DNA from: JAJKJG01 sp036389455
GTDB taxonomy: Bacteria > Pseudomonadota > Alphaproteobacteria > Rhizobiales > Beijerinckiaceae
DNA: 44,079 nucleotides
Reading direction: 5' to 3'
Assembly: GCA_036389455.1 (NCBI GenBank)
Contig: DASVPW010000005.1
Span: 1-44,079 of the forward strand
Below the pieces are notes generated by a model. It did not search any database. It saw nothing but the letters and a program-made list of their open reading frames with translations, and was not told the origin of the DNA. How positions within the stretch are numbered: position 1 is the first letter of the stretch; the number at the start of each line of letters is the position of its first letter. Made by a program: the position numbers and the translations under genes. Below are positions 33,730 to 41,302 of this stretch, piece by piece.

Positions 33730-34533
33730 CTAGGCTTCGCCCGCCATCACGGCGCGGGCGCGCTTGCCGTGGAAGTAGGCCTTGAGCCAGGGGTTGTCGG
33801 ATGCCAGCATCGTGTCGATGGTCCCTGCCGCAATGATGCGACCGCCGCCCAGCGCGGCAATTCGGTCGCATACCGTGTGAAGGCTGTCCAGGTCGTGGGT
33901 GACCATGAATACCGTAAGGCCCAAAGTTCGCTGAAGTGTGGCGATCAGGTCATCAAATTCGCCGGCCCCGATGGGGTCGAGCCCCGAGGTCGGCTCGTCG
34001 AGGAACAGGATCTCGGGGTCGAGGGCGAGGGCGCGGGCGAGCGCCGCGCGCTTGATCATGCCGCCGGAGAGCTCGGACGGGAGCTTGTCGGCAGCGTCGG
34101 GCTTGAGGCCGACCATCTCGATCTTGAGCATCGCGAGCTCGTCGAGGAGGCGGTCGGAGAGGTGCAGGTACTCCCGCATCGGCACCTGCACGTTCTCCTT
34201 GACGGTGAGCGAGGAGAACAACGCCCCGAACTGGAACAGCACGCCCCAGCGGCGCTCGATCGCCTTGCGGGATGCGGGCGAGAGGTCGTCGACGTTCTCG
34301 CCGAACACCTCGATCGTGCCGGTCCGCTTCGGCACGAGGCCGAGGATCGCCCGCGTCAGCACCGACTTGCCGGTCCCGGAGGCCCCGACGAAGCCGAGGA
34401 TCTCGCCCCGGTACACGTCGAGGTCGAGGTCCTTCATGATCGTGCGCTCGCCGAAGCCGACCTCGAGGCCGCGCACGCGGATGACGGCTTCGCGCTGGGT
34501 GTCGGCGACGAGGCGCGGGCGGGTCTGGAGCAT
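33730..34533 (-). CDS. mlaF: MlaF-type ABC transporter ATP-binding protein
   Basis: The 267-residue ATPase powers the MlaE permease on the cytoplasmic face. It has Walker A GASGTGKS at residues 50-57, a Q-loop FQFGALFSSLTV, the ABC signature LSGGM, Walker B EILFLDEPTSGLDPIGAGEF, and the switch histidine in MVTHDL. The order of residues between Walker A and signature fits the MlaF subgroup of lipid importers/exporters (PTSGLDPI). It has no ABC cassette fusion. It lies nine bases from mlaE and nine from mlaD, so all belong to one transcript. Confidence 0.94.
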   Translation of the reverse strand: MLQTRPRLVADTQREAVIRVRGLEVGFGERTIMKDLDLDVYRGEILGFVGASGTGKSVLTRAILGLVPKRTGTIEVFGENVDDLSPASRKAIERRWGVLFQFGALFSSLTVKENVQVPMREYLHLSDRLLDELAMLKIEMVGLKPDAADKLPSELSGGMIKRAALARALALDPEILFLDEPTSGLDPIGAGEFDDLIATLQRTLGLTVFMVTHDLDSLHTVCDRIAALGGGRIIAAGTIDTMLASDNPWLKAYFHGKRARAVMAGEA

Positions 34534-34542
34534 CGGCGCGCC

Positions 34543-35691
34543 CTAATACCGGATCGCCGCGAAGAACATCGCGAACACGCCGTCGACCACGATCACCATG
34601 AAGATCGCCTTCACCACCGACGAGGTCACGTGGCGCCCGAGCGACTCGGCGGAGCCCTCGACCGCGAGGCCCTCCATGGAGGCGATGAGCCCGATGATGA
34701 GCGCCATGAACGGCGCCTTGATGATCCCGACCAGGAAGGTGTTGAGCGAGATCGCGGCGCGCAGCCGCGACAGGAACACGTCCGGGCTCACGTCGCCGTA
34801 GATCCAGGCGACGAGCCCGCCGCCGTAGAGGGCCGCGAGGTCCGACAGGAAGGTCAGGAGCGGCAGGCCGATGATGAGGGCGAGGAGGCGCGGGACGATC
34901 AGCACCTCGATCGGGTCGAGGCCCATGACCCTGAGCGCGTCGATTTCCTCGCGCATCTTCATCGAGCCGATCTCGGCCGTGAAGGACGAGCCCGATCGGC
35001 CCGCCACCATGATGGCGGTGAGCAGCACGCCGACCTCGCGGAGCGTCAGGATGCCGACGAGGTCGACGACGAAGGGCGTCGCCCCGAACTTGTTGAGCTG
35101 GAAGATGCCCTGCTGCGCCACGATGCAGCCGACCAGGAACGAGATCAGCGCGATGATCGGCACGCCCCGGAAGGCGATGAGCTCGAGCTGGTGGACGAGG
35201 GACGGCCCGCGGAAGCGCCGCGGCCGCGCCGCGACCCGCGCCATCGCGGCCATGACCTCGCCGAGGAAGCTGACGCCCGAGGCGAAGTCCTTGGCGGCGG
35301 CGACGACCCCCTGGCCGATCTCGGCCAGGAAGTCCATGAGCCAGTTGCGCTTGACGACCGGGTTCGGCTGGAAGCCGCGGTAGGCGACCTCGTTGAGGAG
35401 GATGTGGTGCTCGGCCCTGGCGCCGACGAAATCGGCCGAGTGCCCTTCCGCGCCGAGATCATGCCGGGTGCGGTCGAGGACCCAGGCACCGAGCGTGTCG
35501 AGGCGCTCGACCTGCGACAGGTCGAAGATGATGCGCCGCTCGTCGCCGCGCGCGGACAGGAGATCGGCGACGCAGCGCTCGACCGCGGGCGCCTGGTCGG
35601 CGGTCCAGCGGCCGGTGAGCGTCGCGCGCAGCTCGTCGCCGATGCGGTCGAACGTCAGCTGCGGCTCGCGGACGACGTCGCTCGTGGCCAA
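34543..35691 (-). CDS. mlaE: MlaE-type permease with fused N-terminal STAS domain
   Basis: The 382-residue membrane permease is the membrane core of the Mla system. Residues about 8-105 form a STAS domain (TFDRIGDELRATLTGRW, RIIFDLSQVERLDTLGAWV), the function of a separate MlaB in E. coli, here fused. From about residue 145 comes the MlaE permease with multiple helices, including ALISFLVGCIVAQQGIFQLN, the block GRSGSSFTAEIGSMKMREEI, and DALRVMGLDPIEVLIVPR. The start ATG at 35691 lies 119 bases from the divergent dgcA-like gene. It is first in the operon, so its promoter must lie in the 35692-35810 gap. Confidence 0.93.
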   Translation of the reverse strand: MATSDVVREPQLTFDRIGDELRATLTGRWTADQAPAVERCVADLLSARGDERRIIFDLSQVERLDTLGAWVLDRTRHDLGAEGHSADFVGARAEHHILLNEVAYRGFQPNPVVKRNWLMDFLAEIGQGVVAAAKDFASGVSFLGEVMAAMARVAARPRRFRGPSLVHQLELIAFRGVPIIALISFLVGCIVAQQGIFQLNKFGATPFVVDLVGILTLREVGVLLTAIMVAGRSGSSFTAEIGSMKMREEIDALRVMGLDPIEVLIVPRLLALIIGLPLLTFLSDLAALYGGGLVAWIYGDVSPDVFLSRLRAAISLNTFLVGIIKAPFMALIIGLIASMEGLAVEGSAESLGRHVTSSVVKAIFMVIVVDGVFAMFFAAIRY

Positions 35692-35755
35692 GGTATGCCT
35701 GTTCCCCGTCCCTTCCCCGGGTGTAGATACCCCGCCCGGGATGGCGAAGTCGAGG

Positions 35756-35798
35756 CATGGTTAATGGGATGGCCAGGAATGTTAAGCCGCATGGTTAA
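35756..35798. promoter_or_regulatory. GTTAA direct repeats in the mlaE-dgcA divergent gap
   Basis: CATGGTTAA occurs twice, ending at 35764 and 35798, with a third GTTAA at 35781-35785. The spacing (21 and 13 bases) is not the CtrA spacing of seven. The gap 35692-35810 separates divergent mlaE and the epimerase gene. The repeats may be an operator or be chance; TTAA is uncommon in this DNA. A GGGGGGAG ribosome binding site precedes the epimerase ATG. Confidence 0.35.
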
Positions 35799-35810
35799 GG
35801 GGGGAGACTC

Positions 35811-36794
35811 ATGCGCGTCCTGACGGTCAAGATCGAGCGCTTCTCCGTAGCGGGGCAGTTCGTCATCGCCCGGGGCGCCCGCACCGAGGCCGTGGTGGTG
35901 ACGGCCGAGATCGCCGAGGGCGCGGCGGTGGGGCGCGGCGAGTGCGTGCCTTATGCCCGCTACGGCGAGACCGTCGAGGGGGTCGCGGCGGCGGTCGACG
36001 GGCTGGCGGCCGCGGTCGCGGGCGGTCTCGACCGCCTCGCGCTCCAGGACGCGATGCCGGCGGGCGCCGCCCGCAACGCCCTCGACTGCGCCCTGTGGGA
36101 CCTCGACGCCAAGCTGACCGGCGTGCCGGCCCACGTTTCGGCCGGCATCGACCGGCTGCGGCCGGTCTCGACCGCCTACACCATCAGCCTCGGCGAACCC
36201 GCCACCATGGCGGCGGCAGTCGGACGAGCGAGCGCGCGGCCGATCCTCAAGATCAAGCTCGGCGCGCCGGACGGGGACATCGAGCGGATCGCCGCCGTGC
36301 GCGCCGCCGCCCCGGAGGCGACGCTCATCGCCGACGCCAACGAAGGCTGGACCGAAGACAACCTCGACCGGCATCTTACGGCCTGCGCCGAGGCCGGCTT
36401 CGCCCTGATCGAGCAGCCTCTTCCGGCGGCCGCGGACGAGGCCCTGCGCGGCCGTCCCCGCCCGGTGCCGCTCTGCGCCGACGAGAGCGTCCACGACCGG
36501 CGCGGGCTCGACCGCCTCGCCGGCCTCTACGACGCGGTGAACGTCAAGCTCGACAAGACAGGCGGCCTCACCGAGGCGCTGGCGCTCGCCGACGAGGCCG
36601 AGGGCAAGGGCTTCGCCCTGATGGTCGGCTGCATGCTCGGCACCTCGCTCGCCATGGCTCCGGCGCTGCTCCTCGCCCCGCGCGCCCGCTTCGTCGACCT
36701 CGACGGTCCGCTGCTGCTGGCCCGCGACCGGGAGCACGGGCTGGCTTACGACGGCGGCCTCGTCCACCCGCCCTCGCCGGCCCTGTGGGGCTGA
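35811..36794 (+). CDS. dgcA: Dipeptide epimerase/N-acyl glutamate racemase of the enolase superfamily (DgcA/AEE-like)
   Basis: This 327-residue enolase-superfamily enzyme should racemise or epimerise a glutamate-containing substrate, such as L-Ala-D-Glu in murein recycling or N-acetyl-D-Glu in the alphaproteobacterial DgcA group. Catalytic residues are visible: Lys147 and Lys149 (KIKLG), metal ligands Asp175 (ADAN), Glu201 (EQP) and Asp224 (ADES), and the opposite-face Lys246/Lys249 (VNVKLDKTGG). The C-terminal GCMLGTSLAMAPALLLA matches the AEE/DgcA subfamily. A dgcN partner is not adjacent, so the exact substrate is undecided between these two. Its last 49 bases overlap the convergent MFS gene. 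Confidence 0.82.
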   Translation: MRVLTVKIERFSVAGQFVIARGARTEAVVVTAEIAEGAAVGRGECVPYARYGETVEGVAAAVDGLAAAVAGGLDRLALQDAMPAGAARNALDCALWDLDAKLTGVPAHVSAGIDRLRPVSTAYTISLGEPATMAAAVGRASARPILKIKLGAPDGDIERIAAVRAAAPEATLIADANEGWTEDNLDRHLTACAEAGFALIEQPLPAAADEALRGRPRPVPLCADESVHDRRGLDRLAGLYDAVNVKLDKTGGLTEALALADEAEGKGFALMVGCMLGTSLAMAPALLLAPRARFVDLDGPLLLARDREHGLAYDGGLVHPPSPALWG

Positions 36795-37948
36795 GCGCGG
36801 TAGGCCCGCATCGCGAGGAGCCCGAAGGCGAAGCCGGCTGCGGCGAGCGGCACCATGGCCAGGAACACGAGGGGGCCCGCGGCGCGGAAGACCGGGCCGC
36901 TCGCGACCGTCCCGGCCGCCATGGCGAGCGCCATGGCGGCGCTCATGAACCCTTGCGCCCGGCCCCGCGCTCCTTCGGGGGCGAGGAGCGCGAAGGCTGC
37001 CATGGTGCCGAGGTGCGTCGCCGCGAAGGTGAGGCCGTGCAGGACCTGGAGCGCGAAGGTCGGGATCAGGCCGGGATCGCTCGCGAGCGCCGTGAAGCGG
37101 AAGACGCTGGCGCTCGCCCCGACGAGGATCAGCCAGAAGGCCGCGCCGCGCCCGACGTCCCGGCCGAGCACCCCGAAGACGAGGATCTCGGTCACGACGC
37201 CGACCGCCCACAGCCAGCCGACGGTCGCGCTCGAGAAGCCGAGACCGCGCCAGTGCAGGCTGCCGAAGGCGTAGAGGGCCGCATGGCTCGCCTGGGTGCA
37301 GGCCCCAGCCGCGATCACGAGCCATAGGCTTGGAGGGAGCCGCGCCCGGCCGTCCGCCGCCCCGGCCCGGTCGGAGCCGGGATGAGCCGACCCGTGCTCC
37401 GGCACCACGGCGAGCGCCGTCGCGAGAGCCGCGACCGCAAGCCCGACGAGGAGCCAGACCGTCGCGTCGGCGGGAAGCCGTCCGAGAAGGATTCCGCCGC
37501 TGACGCTCACGGCGAGGAACGAGATCGAGCCCCACAGGCGGATACGCCCGTAGTCGAGGCGGGCGTCGCGCCGCACCTCCTGCAGCGTCACGAGGTCGGA
37601 GGCCGGGATGACCGGGGCCTGCGCCAGGGCGGCGAGCGCCACGAGCGCACCGAGCGCGACGACGCCCTCGGCTCTCAGCAGGGCGAGATAGACGAGGGCC
37701 GACCCGAGGCACGCGCATGCGATGAGGCGGCGCGGCCCGACGCCGCGGTCGACGAGCGACATCAGGGGCGCGACCGCGACGATGCGCACGACGATCGGCA
37801 GCGCCAGGATGACGCCGATGGCGTCGGCCCCGACTCCGCGCTCCCCGAGCCAGACCGGGAAGAACGGCATCCAGATGCCGAGGCCCGCGAAGCTCGCCGC
37901 CTGCAGTGCCGCAAGCCGCGCACCCGGGCCGAACGCCAGTCGATTCAT
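36746..37948 (-). CDS. MFS transporter, HcaT-like (MFS_1-like)
   Basis: The 400-residue inner-membrane carrier resembles the nucleoside/phenylpropionate-type HcaT group (start AFGPGARLAALQAASFAGLG and IWMPFFPVWLGERGVGADAI). It shows the first MFS loop as LVDRGVGPRRL near residue 68 and TLQEVRRDARLDYGRIRLWG near 130, the diagnostic block of this group. The ATG at 37948 is chosen because a longer frame to 37993 lacks membrane-like sequence. No clear ribosome binding site was seen. Its 3' end overlaps the dgcA-like gene by 49 bases tail to tail, so the two transcripts could interfere. The substrate is not known. Confidence 0.82.
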   Translation of the reverse strand: MNRLAFGPGARLAALQAASFAGLGIWMPFFPVWLGERGVGADAIGVILALPIVVRIVAVAPLMSLVDRGVGPRRLIACACLGSALVYLALLRAEGVVALGALVALAALAQAPVIPASDLVTLQEVRRDARLDYGRIRLWGSISFLAVSVSGGILLGRLPADATVWLLVGLAVAALATALAVVPEHGSAHPGSDRAGAADGRARLPPSLWLVIAAGACTQASHAALYAFGSLHWRGLGFSSATVGWLWAVGVVTEILVFGVLGRDVGRGAAFWLILVGASASVFRFTALASDPGLIPTFALQVLHGLTFAATHLGTMAAFALLAPEGARGRAQGFMSAAMALAMAAGTVASGPVFRAAGPLVFLAMVPLAAAGFAFGLLAMRAYRAQPHRAGEGGWTRPPS

Positions 37949-38000
37949 CGGAAGAAGCCGGAAGCCTTTAGTCGAGAGCACGAACCTTCGCATCCGGTGC

Positions 38001-38015
38001 GTAAAGCGAAATTAA
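38001..38015 (+). promoter_or_regulatory. CtrA-like box upstream of the CheZ-like gene
   Basis: GTAA-N7-TTAA followed by C (38001-38016) matches the CtrA consensus TTAA-N7-TTAA at seven of eight positions. It is centred about 80 bases before the ATG at 38088, so activation of this gene is plausible. The divergent MFS gene starts at 37948. The assignment is by pattern alone; footprinting would be decisive. Confidence 0.45.
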
Positions 38016-38087
38016 CGGGCTTGCGATATCGCTGGCCGCCTGGACACTGGCGGCCAGGCCAGAATCGGCCCGCGGATCTCAGGCAGG

Positions 38088-39017
38088 ATGGCTCAAGGGA
38101 CCTCCCTCACCCCGCTCGGCGCGGCCGAATACGACGCCATCGCGGAGGCCGTCATGGAGACGGCGCGCGGGCGCTGGTTTCTCGCGGAGTTCGCGCGCCG
38201 CAACCGCACCGCGGACACGGCCGTCCTCCTCGATGCGATCGGACGCCTCGAGCAGGCGGTCGTCGCCGAGCGCAGCGCCCAGGACCTCGACCGCCTGCGC
38301 TTCGACCTCATGGAGATGGCGAAGGCGATTTCCTTGACGAAGTCGGAGATCGCGGCAATCCGCCCCGCGGACCACCAACACAGCCACCTGATCGTCGCCT
38401 CCGAGGCCCTCGACGCGATCAGCCGCACGACCGAGCGCGCGACCTCCGAGATCCTCGAATCCGCCGAGCACATCCAGGAGGCGGCCTGGACGCTGCGGGA
38501 GGACGGCGCGGACGCCCGGCTCTGCGACGAGCTCGATCGCCGCGCGACCGAGATCTACACCGCCTGCTCGTTCCAGGACCTCACCGCCCAACGCACGGCC
38601 AAGATCGTCCAGACGCTGCGCTACCTCGAAGGGCGCATCAACGCGATGATCGACATCTGGGGCACGGCGGCGGCCGCCGTGCCGGAGAGTCCGCGCCGGG
38701 CGCACCCGGCTCCGGACCTCGAGACCCTGAGCCGGAGCGCCGCCGACCTGACCCAGACCGACGTCGACAGCGTGATCGTGGACGAGAACCTCTTCCCCGG
38801 CCCGGGCCTGCCGAACGAGCGGCGCTTCGAGCTGAGCCAGCCCCCCATCGGCGAGCCCTTCGCCGACCCGGAGGAGCTCGCCTTCGTGGACGCGGCCGCG
38901 GAGGTGCCCCCACCCCGCGCGGCAGCCGAGCCGGACAGGCGTCCTCCCCTGCGCCTCGACGCCTTTGCCGAGATCGACGCCCTCGATCCCCGCGAGAAGC
39001 TGAAGCGGTTCACGTAA
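38088..39017 (+). CDS. cheZ: CheZ-like chemotaxis phosphatase
   Basis: CheZ dephosphorylates CheY-P to reset the flagellar switch. The 309-residue product has the catalytic signature FQDLTAQ at residues 162-168 within CSFQDLTAQRTAKIVQTLRY. Asp164 and Gln168 correspond to E. coli CheZ Asp143 and Gln147, which act on CheY-P. The flanking helices (TEIYTACSF and IVQTLRYLEGRINAM) form the hairpin core of the family, while residues 190-290 are acidic and Pro/Ala-rich. The C-terminal DPREKLKRF could be the CheY-binding tail. Many alphaproteobacteria use a phosphate-sink CheY instead of CheZ, so its presence is informative. A CtrA-like box precedes it. No other che genes are in the window. Confidence 0.75.
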   Translation: MAQGTSLTPLGAAEYDAIAEAVMETARGRWFLAEFARRNRTADTAVLLDAIGRLEQAVVAERSAQDLDRLRFDLMEMAKAISLTKSEIAAIRPADHQHSHLIVASEALDAISRTTERATSEILESAEHIQEAAWTLREDGADARLCDELDRRATEIYTACSFQDLTAQRTAKIVQTLRYLEGRINAMIDIWGTAAAAVPESPRRAHPAPDLETLSRSAADLTQTDVDSVIVDENLFPGPGLPNERRFELSQPPIGEPFADPEELAFVDAAAEVPPPRAAAEPDRRPPLRLDAFAEIDALDPREKLKRFT

Positions 39018-39048
39018 AGGCGGATTTACGGCGGCGCTCCGTAACTCC

Positions 39049-39062
39049 TCCCGCAAGCGGGA
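39049..39062. terminator. Small hairpin between cheZ and a convergent small gene
   Basis: TCCCGC-aa-GCGGGA forms a compact perfect stem. A second inverted pair, CGTAAA (39013-39018) and TTTACG (39025-39030), spans the cheZ stop codon. Neither has a T tract, so termination is only suggested. Confidence 0.35.
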
Positions 39063-39083
39063 AGAGGGGCGCTCGTCTCGGCA

Positions 39084-39263
39084 TCAGCCGCCGGGCTTTC
39101 CGCCGTCCCGGAACTTGCGCACGGCCCGGCCGAGGTCGCGGCCGAGGCTCTCCCAATCCTGCGGCGTCTTTGCCGGCTTCGACGGTCCGTTCGGGTCGCG
39201 CGGCAGGCCCGCCGCGCGGACCCACTTCACGGTCGTCACCAGGAAGCGCATGAAGGGGCTCAT
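39084..39263 (-). CDS. Small conserved-looking basic protein
   Basis: The 59-residue product (MSPFMRFLVTTVKWVRAAGL, then LPRDPNGPSKPAKTPQDWES) is basic with a hydrophobic N-terminal segment and a proline-rich middle. A GAGG sequence lies ahead of the ATG at 39263; a second ATG four residues on is possible. The function is not recognised. It lies tail to tail with cheZ and head to head with the EamA gene. Confidence 0.4.
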   Translation of the reverse strand: MSPFMRFLVTTVKWVRAAGLPRDPNGPSKPAKTPQDWESLGRDLGRAVRKFRDGGKPGG

Positions 39264-39436
39264 CGTCGTCCTCGCCGCATCCGGACCGGTCCGATCGCGA
39301 TGAATAGCACGCGGGCCGGCATCGCGAAGGGCGTTCATGCGCCGGGCGCAGGGCGGGTTCAAGCCGCCGCCCCTACCGGAGGCGGCATCCCCGTGATCTA
39401 AGTCCGGCTCCCGCCCCGAGACTCCCCCAAGGCGCC

Positions 39437-40366
39437 GTGAAGCCGCTCCTCGGCATTGGCCTGAAAGTTCTCTCCGCCCTCGCCTTCACGGTGATGTCGG
39501 CCGGGATCAAGCACGTCAGCGCGGACTATCCGACGGGCGAGATCGTGTTCTTCCGCTCGGCCTTCGCCATCGTGCCGCTCCTCGCCTGGCTCGCCTGGCG
39601 CGGCGACCTGATCAATTCGGTCAGGACCTCGAACCTCTCCGGCCACCTCCTGCGCGGCATCATCTCGAGCTGCGGCATGTTCTCGGGCTTCGTGGCCCTC
39701 GCCTACCTGCCCCTCTCGGACGCGGTCGCGATCGGCTACGCATCGCCGCTGATCGTCGTGGTGCTCGCCGCCCTCGTCCTCGGCGAGACCGTGCGGGCCT
39801 ATCGCTGGACCGCGGTGGTCGTGGGCTTCTTGGGCGTGCTCATCATGCTCATGCCGCACCTCTCGGGCGGCGCCCTGGCGGGAGGGCTCGCCGGTGGGCC
39901 GGCGGTGGGCGCGATGTTCGCGCTCCTCGGCGCCGTGTGCTCGGCCGGCGCCACGATCCAGGTGCGGCGGCTGCTTGCGACGGAGCGGACCGGCGCCATC
40001 GTGCTCTACTTCTCGCTCATGACGACCGTCCTCGGCCTCGCCACGATCGTGCTCGGCTGGCGCATGCCGGACGGGCCGGACTTCGCCCTCCTCGTCGTCA
40101 TCGGCATCCTCGGAGGCATCGGGCAGATCCTTCTGACCCAGAGCTACCGCTACGCCGACGCCTCCCTCGTGGCGCCGTTCGAGTACACGACCATGGTCTG
40201 GGCCTTCCTGATCGGCTGGTTCGCCTTCGGCCAGGCCCCGCGGCAGGCAGTGGTCGCCGGCGCCGTGATCGTCGCCGCCGCCGGCCTCTTCGTGCTGTGG
40301 CGCGAGCACCGCCTCGGGCTCGTCCGCGAGAAGGCCATCGAGGCCGGCTCCCAGCGCCCCGCGTGA
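39437..40366 (+). CDS. EamA/DMT-family transporter
   Basis: This 309-residue drug/metabolite transporter of the EamA family has ten predicted helices in two five-helix repeats. The first repeat begins LLGIGLKVLSALAFTVMSAG and includes FFRSAFAIVPLLAW. The second begins near residue 150 (GPAVGAMFALLGAVCSAGAT) and includes AFEYTTMVWAFLIGWFAFGQ. The start is GTG at 39437. Members export amino acids, nucleosides or carboxylates. The riboswitch-controlled thi operon starts 135 bases downstream, but the two are probably separate transcripts because the intervening promoter-like sequence is present. Confidence 0.88.
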   Translation: MKPLLGIGLKVLSALAFTVMSAGIKHVSADYPTGEIVFFRSAFAIVPLLAWLAWRGDLINSVRTSNLSGHLLRGIISSCGMFSGFVALAYLPLSDAVAIGYASPLIVVVLAALVLGETVRAYRWTAVVVGFLGVLIMLMPHLSGGALAGGLAGGPAVGAMFALLGAVCSAGATIQVRRLLATERTGAIVLYFSLMTTVLGLATIVLGWRMPDGPDFALLVVIGILGGIGQILLTQSYRYADASLVAPFEYTTMVWAFLIGWFAFGQAPRQAVVAGAVIVAAAGLFVLWREHRLGLVREKAIEAGSQRPA

Positions 40367-40377
40367 GCGCTCCCGGC

Positions 40378-40404
40378 TTGCAAAGCCCGCCTCCCGCGTA
40401 TAAC
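40378..40404 (+). promoter_or_regulatory. Putative promoter of the thi operon
   Basis: TTGCAA (40378-40383) and TATAAC (40399-40404) form a sigma-70-like pair with a 15-base spacer, two bases shorter than ideal. The expected start is at about 40411, just where the TPP riboswitch begins at 40412. This placement is what makes the call credible. Confidence 0.5.
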
Positions 40405-40411
40405 TGCCGTC

Positions 40412-40501
40412 CGATCTCCTTGGGGTGCCCGCGCGGGCTGAGAGGCTTTTCGAGCCAACCCATCGAACCTGAACCGGGTCATGCCGGCGGAGGAAAGCGA
40501 G
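40412..40501 (+). promoter_or_regulatory. TPP (thiamine pyrophosphate) riboswitch
   Basis: The conserved THI-element blocks are present in order: GGGGTGCCCGC at 40422, GGCTGAGA ending at about 40444, ACCCATCGAACCTGAACCGG and then GTCATGCCGGCGGAGGAAAGCGA to 40500. The ribosome binding site GGAGGAAAGCGAG for thiM lies inside the 3' element and the ATG begins one base past it. Binding of TPP should therefore hide the site and stop translation of thiM. No separate terminator hairpin was seen between the aptamer and the gene. Confidence 0.95.
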
Positions 40502-41302
40502 ATGACAGCCCGAGCCGCCCGAGCGGCCCCCATCCCAGGCGCCTCGACCGACTGGCCCGAGAAGACCGCCACGCTCCTTGACCGCCTGCGGGCCGAGCGG
40601 ACCCGCGTCCACGCGATCACCAACGCCGCCGCGCAGGCGCTGACCGCGAACCTCCTGCTCGCCGCCGGCGGCACGCCGTCGCTGACCATCGCGCCCGAGG
40701 AGATCACCGCCTTCGCCGCCTTAGCGGATGCGCTCCTCGTCAACCTCGGGACGCTCGACGGCGACCGCCGGGCCGCGATCCCGTGGGGCATCGCGGCCGT
40801 CAAGGCGGCGGGCAAGCCCTGGGTGCTCGACCCCGTCTTCGTCGACGCCTCCCCGCCCCGCCTCGAGCTCGCGCGCCTGTGCCTTGCCGGCACGCCCTGC
40901 GTCCTGCGCCTCAACGGCACGGAGTTCGCGGCGCTCGCCGGCGAGGAAGCGACGCCCGAGAGCGTCGCGGCTTACGCCCAAAGAATCCGGTCCACGGTCG
41001 CGCTCACCGGGCCAACCGACTGGGTGACGGACGGCGAGCGCTTCCTCAAGGTCGAGAACGGCCACCCTTTGATGGCCCGGGTCACCGCCATGGGCTGCGC
41101 CGCGACCGCCCTCGTCGCGGCCTTCGCGGCGCTGGAGCGGGACGGCTTCATTGCGGCGGCCGCAGCCCTCCTCGCCGTCGGCGTCGCGGCCGAGATCGCG
41201 GGCGAGACCGCCGCAGGGCCGGGCAGCTTCGCAGCCTCCTTCCTTGACGCACTGCATGCCCTCGACGTCGACGCCTTGAGAGCGCGGGCGCGCGTCGCAT
41301 GA
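40502..41302 (+). CDS. thiM: Hydroxyethylthiazole kinase ThiM
   Basis: ThiM phosphorylates 4-methyl-5-hydroxyethylthiazole in the salvage route to thiamine. The 266-residue ribokinase-fold product has the N-terminal block RTRVHAITNAAAQALTANLL, LLAAGGTPSL, NLGTLDGDR near residue 79, the LDPVFVDASPPRLE block, and the glycine-rich MGCAATALVAAF loop with the catalytic cysteine near residue 199. The ATG at 40502 is used because the alternative at 40481 lies inside the riboswitch. It is the first gene under the TPP riboswitch. Its stop overlaps thiE by four bases. Confidence 0.95.
   Translation: MTARAARAAPIPGASTDWPEKTATLLDRLRAERTRVHAITNAAAQALTANLLLAAGGTPSLTIAPEEITAFAALADALLVNLGTLDGDRRAAIPWGIAAVKAAGKPWVLDPVFVDASPPRLELARLCLAGTPCVLRLNGTEFAALAGEEATPESVAAYAQRIRSTVALTGPTDWVTDGERFLKVENGHPLMARVTAMGCAATALVAAFAALERDGFIAAAAALLAVGVAAEIAGETAAGPGSFAASFLDALHALDVDALRARARVA

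Noticed and set aside
40481..40501. An upstream in-frame ATG for thiM
   Set aside because: It lies inside the riboswitch's conserved 3' element and its seven extra codons are not family-like. The ATG at 40502 has the GGAGG site at good spacing.
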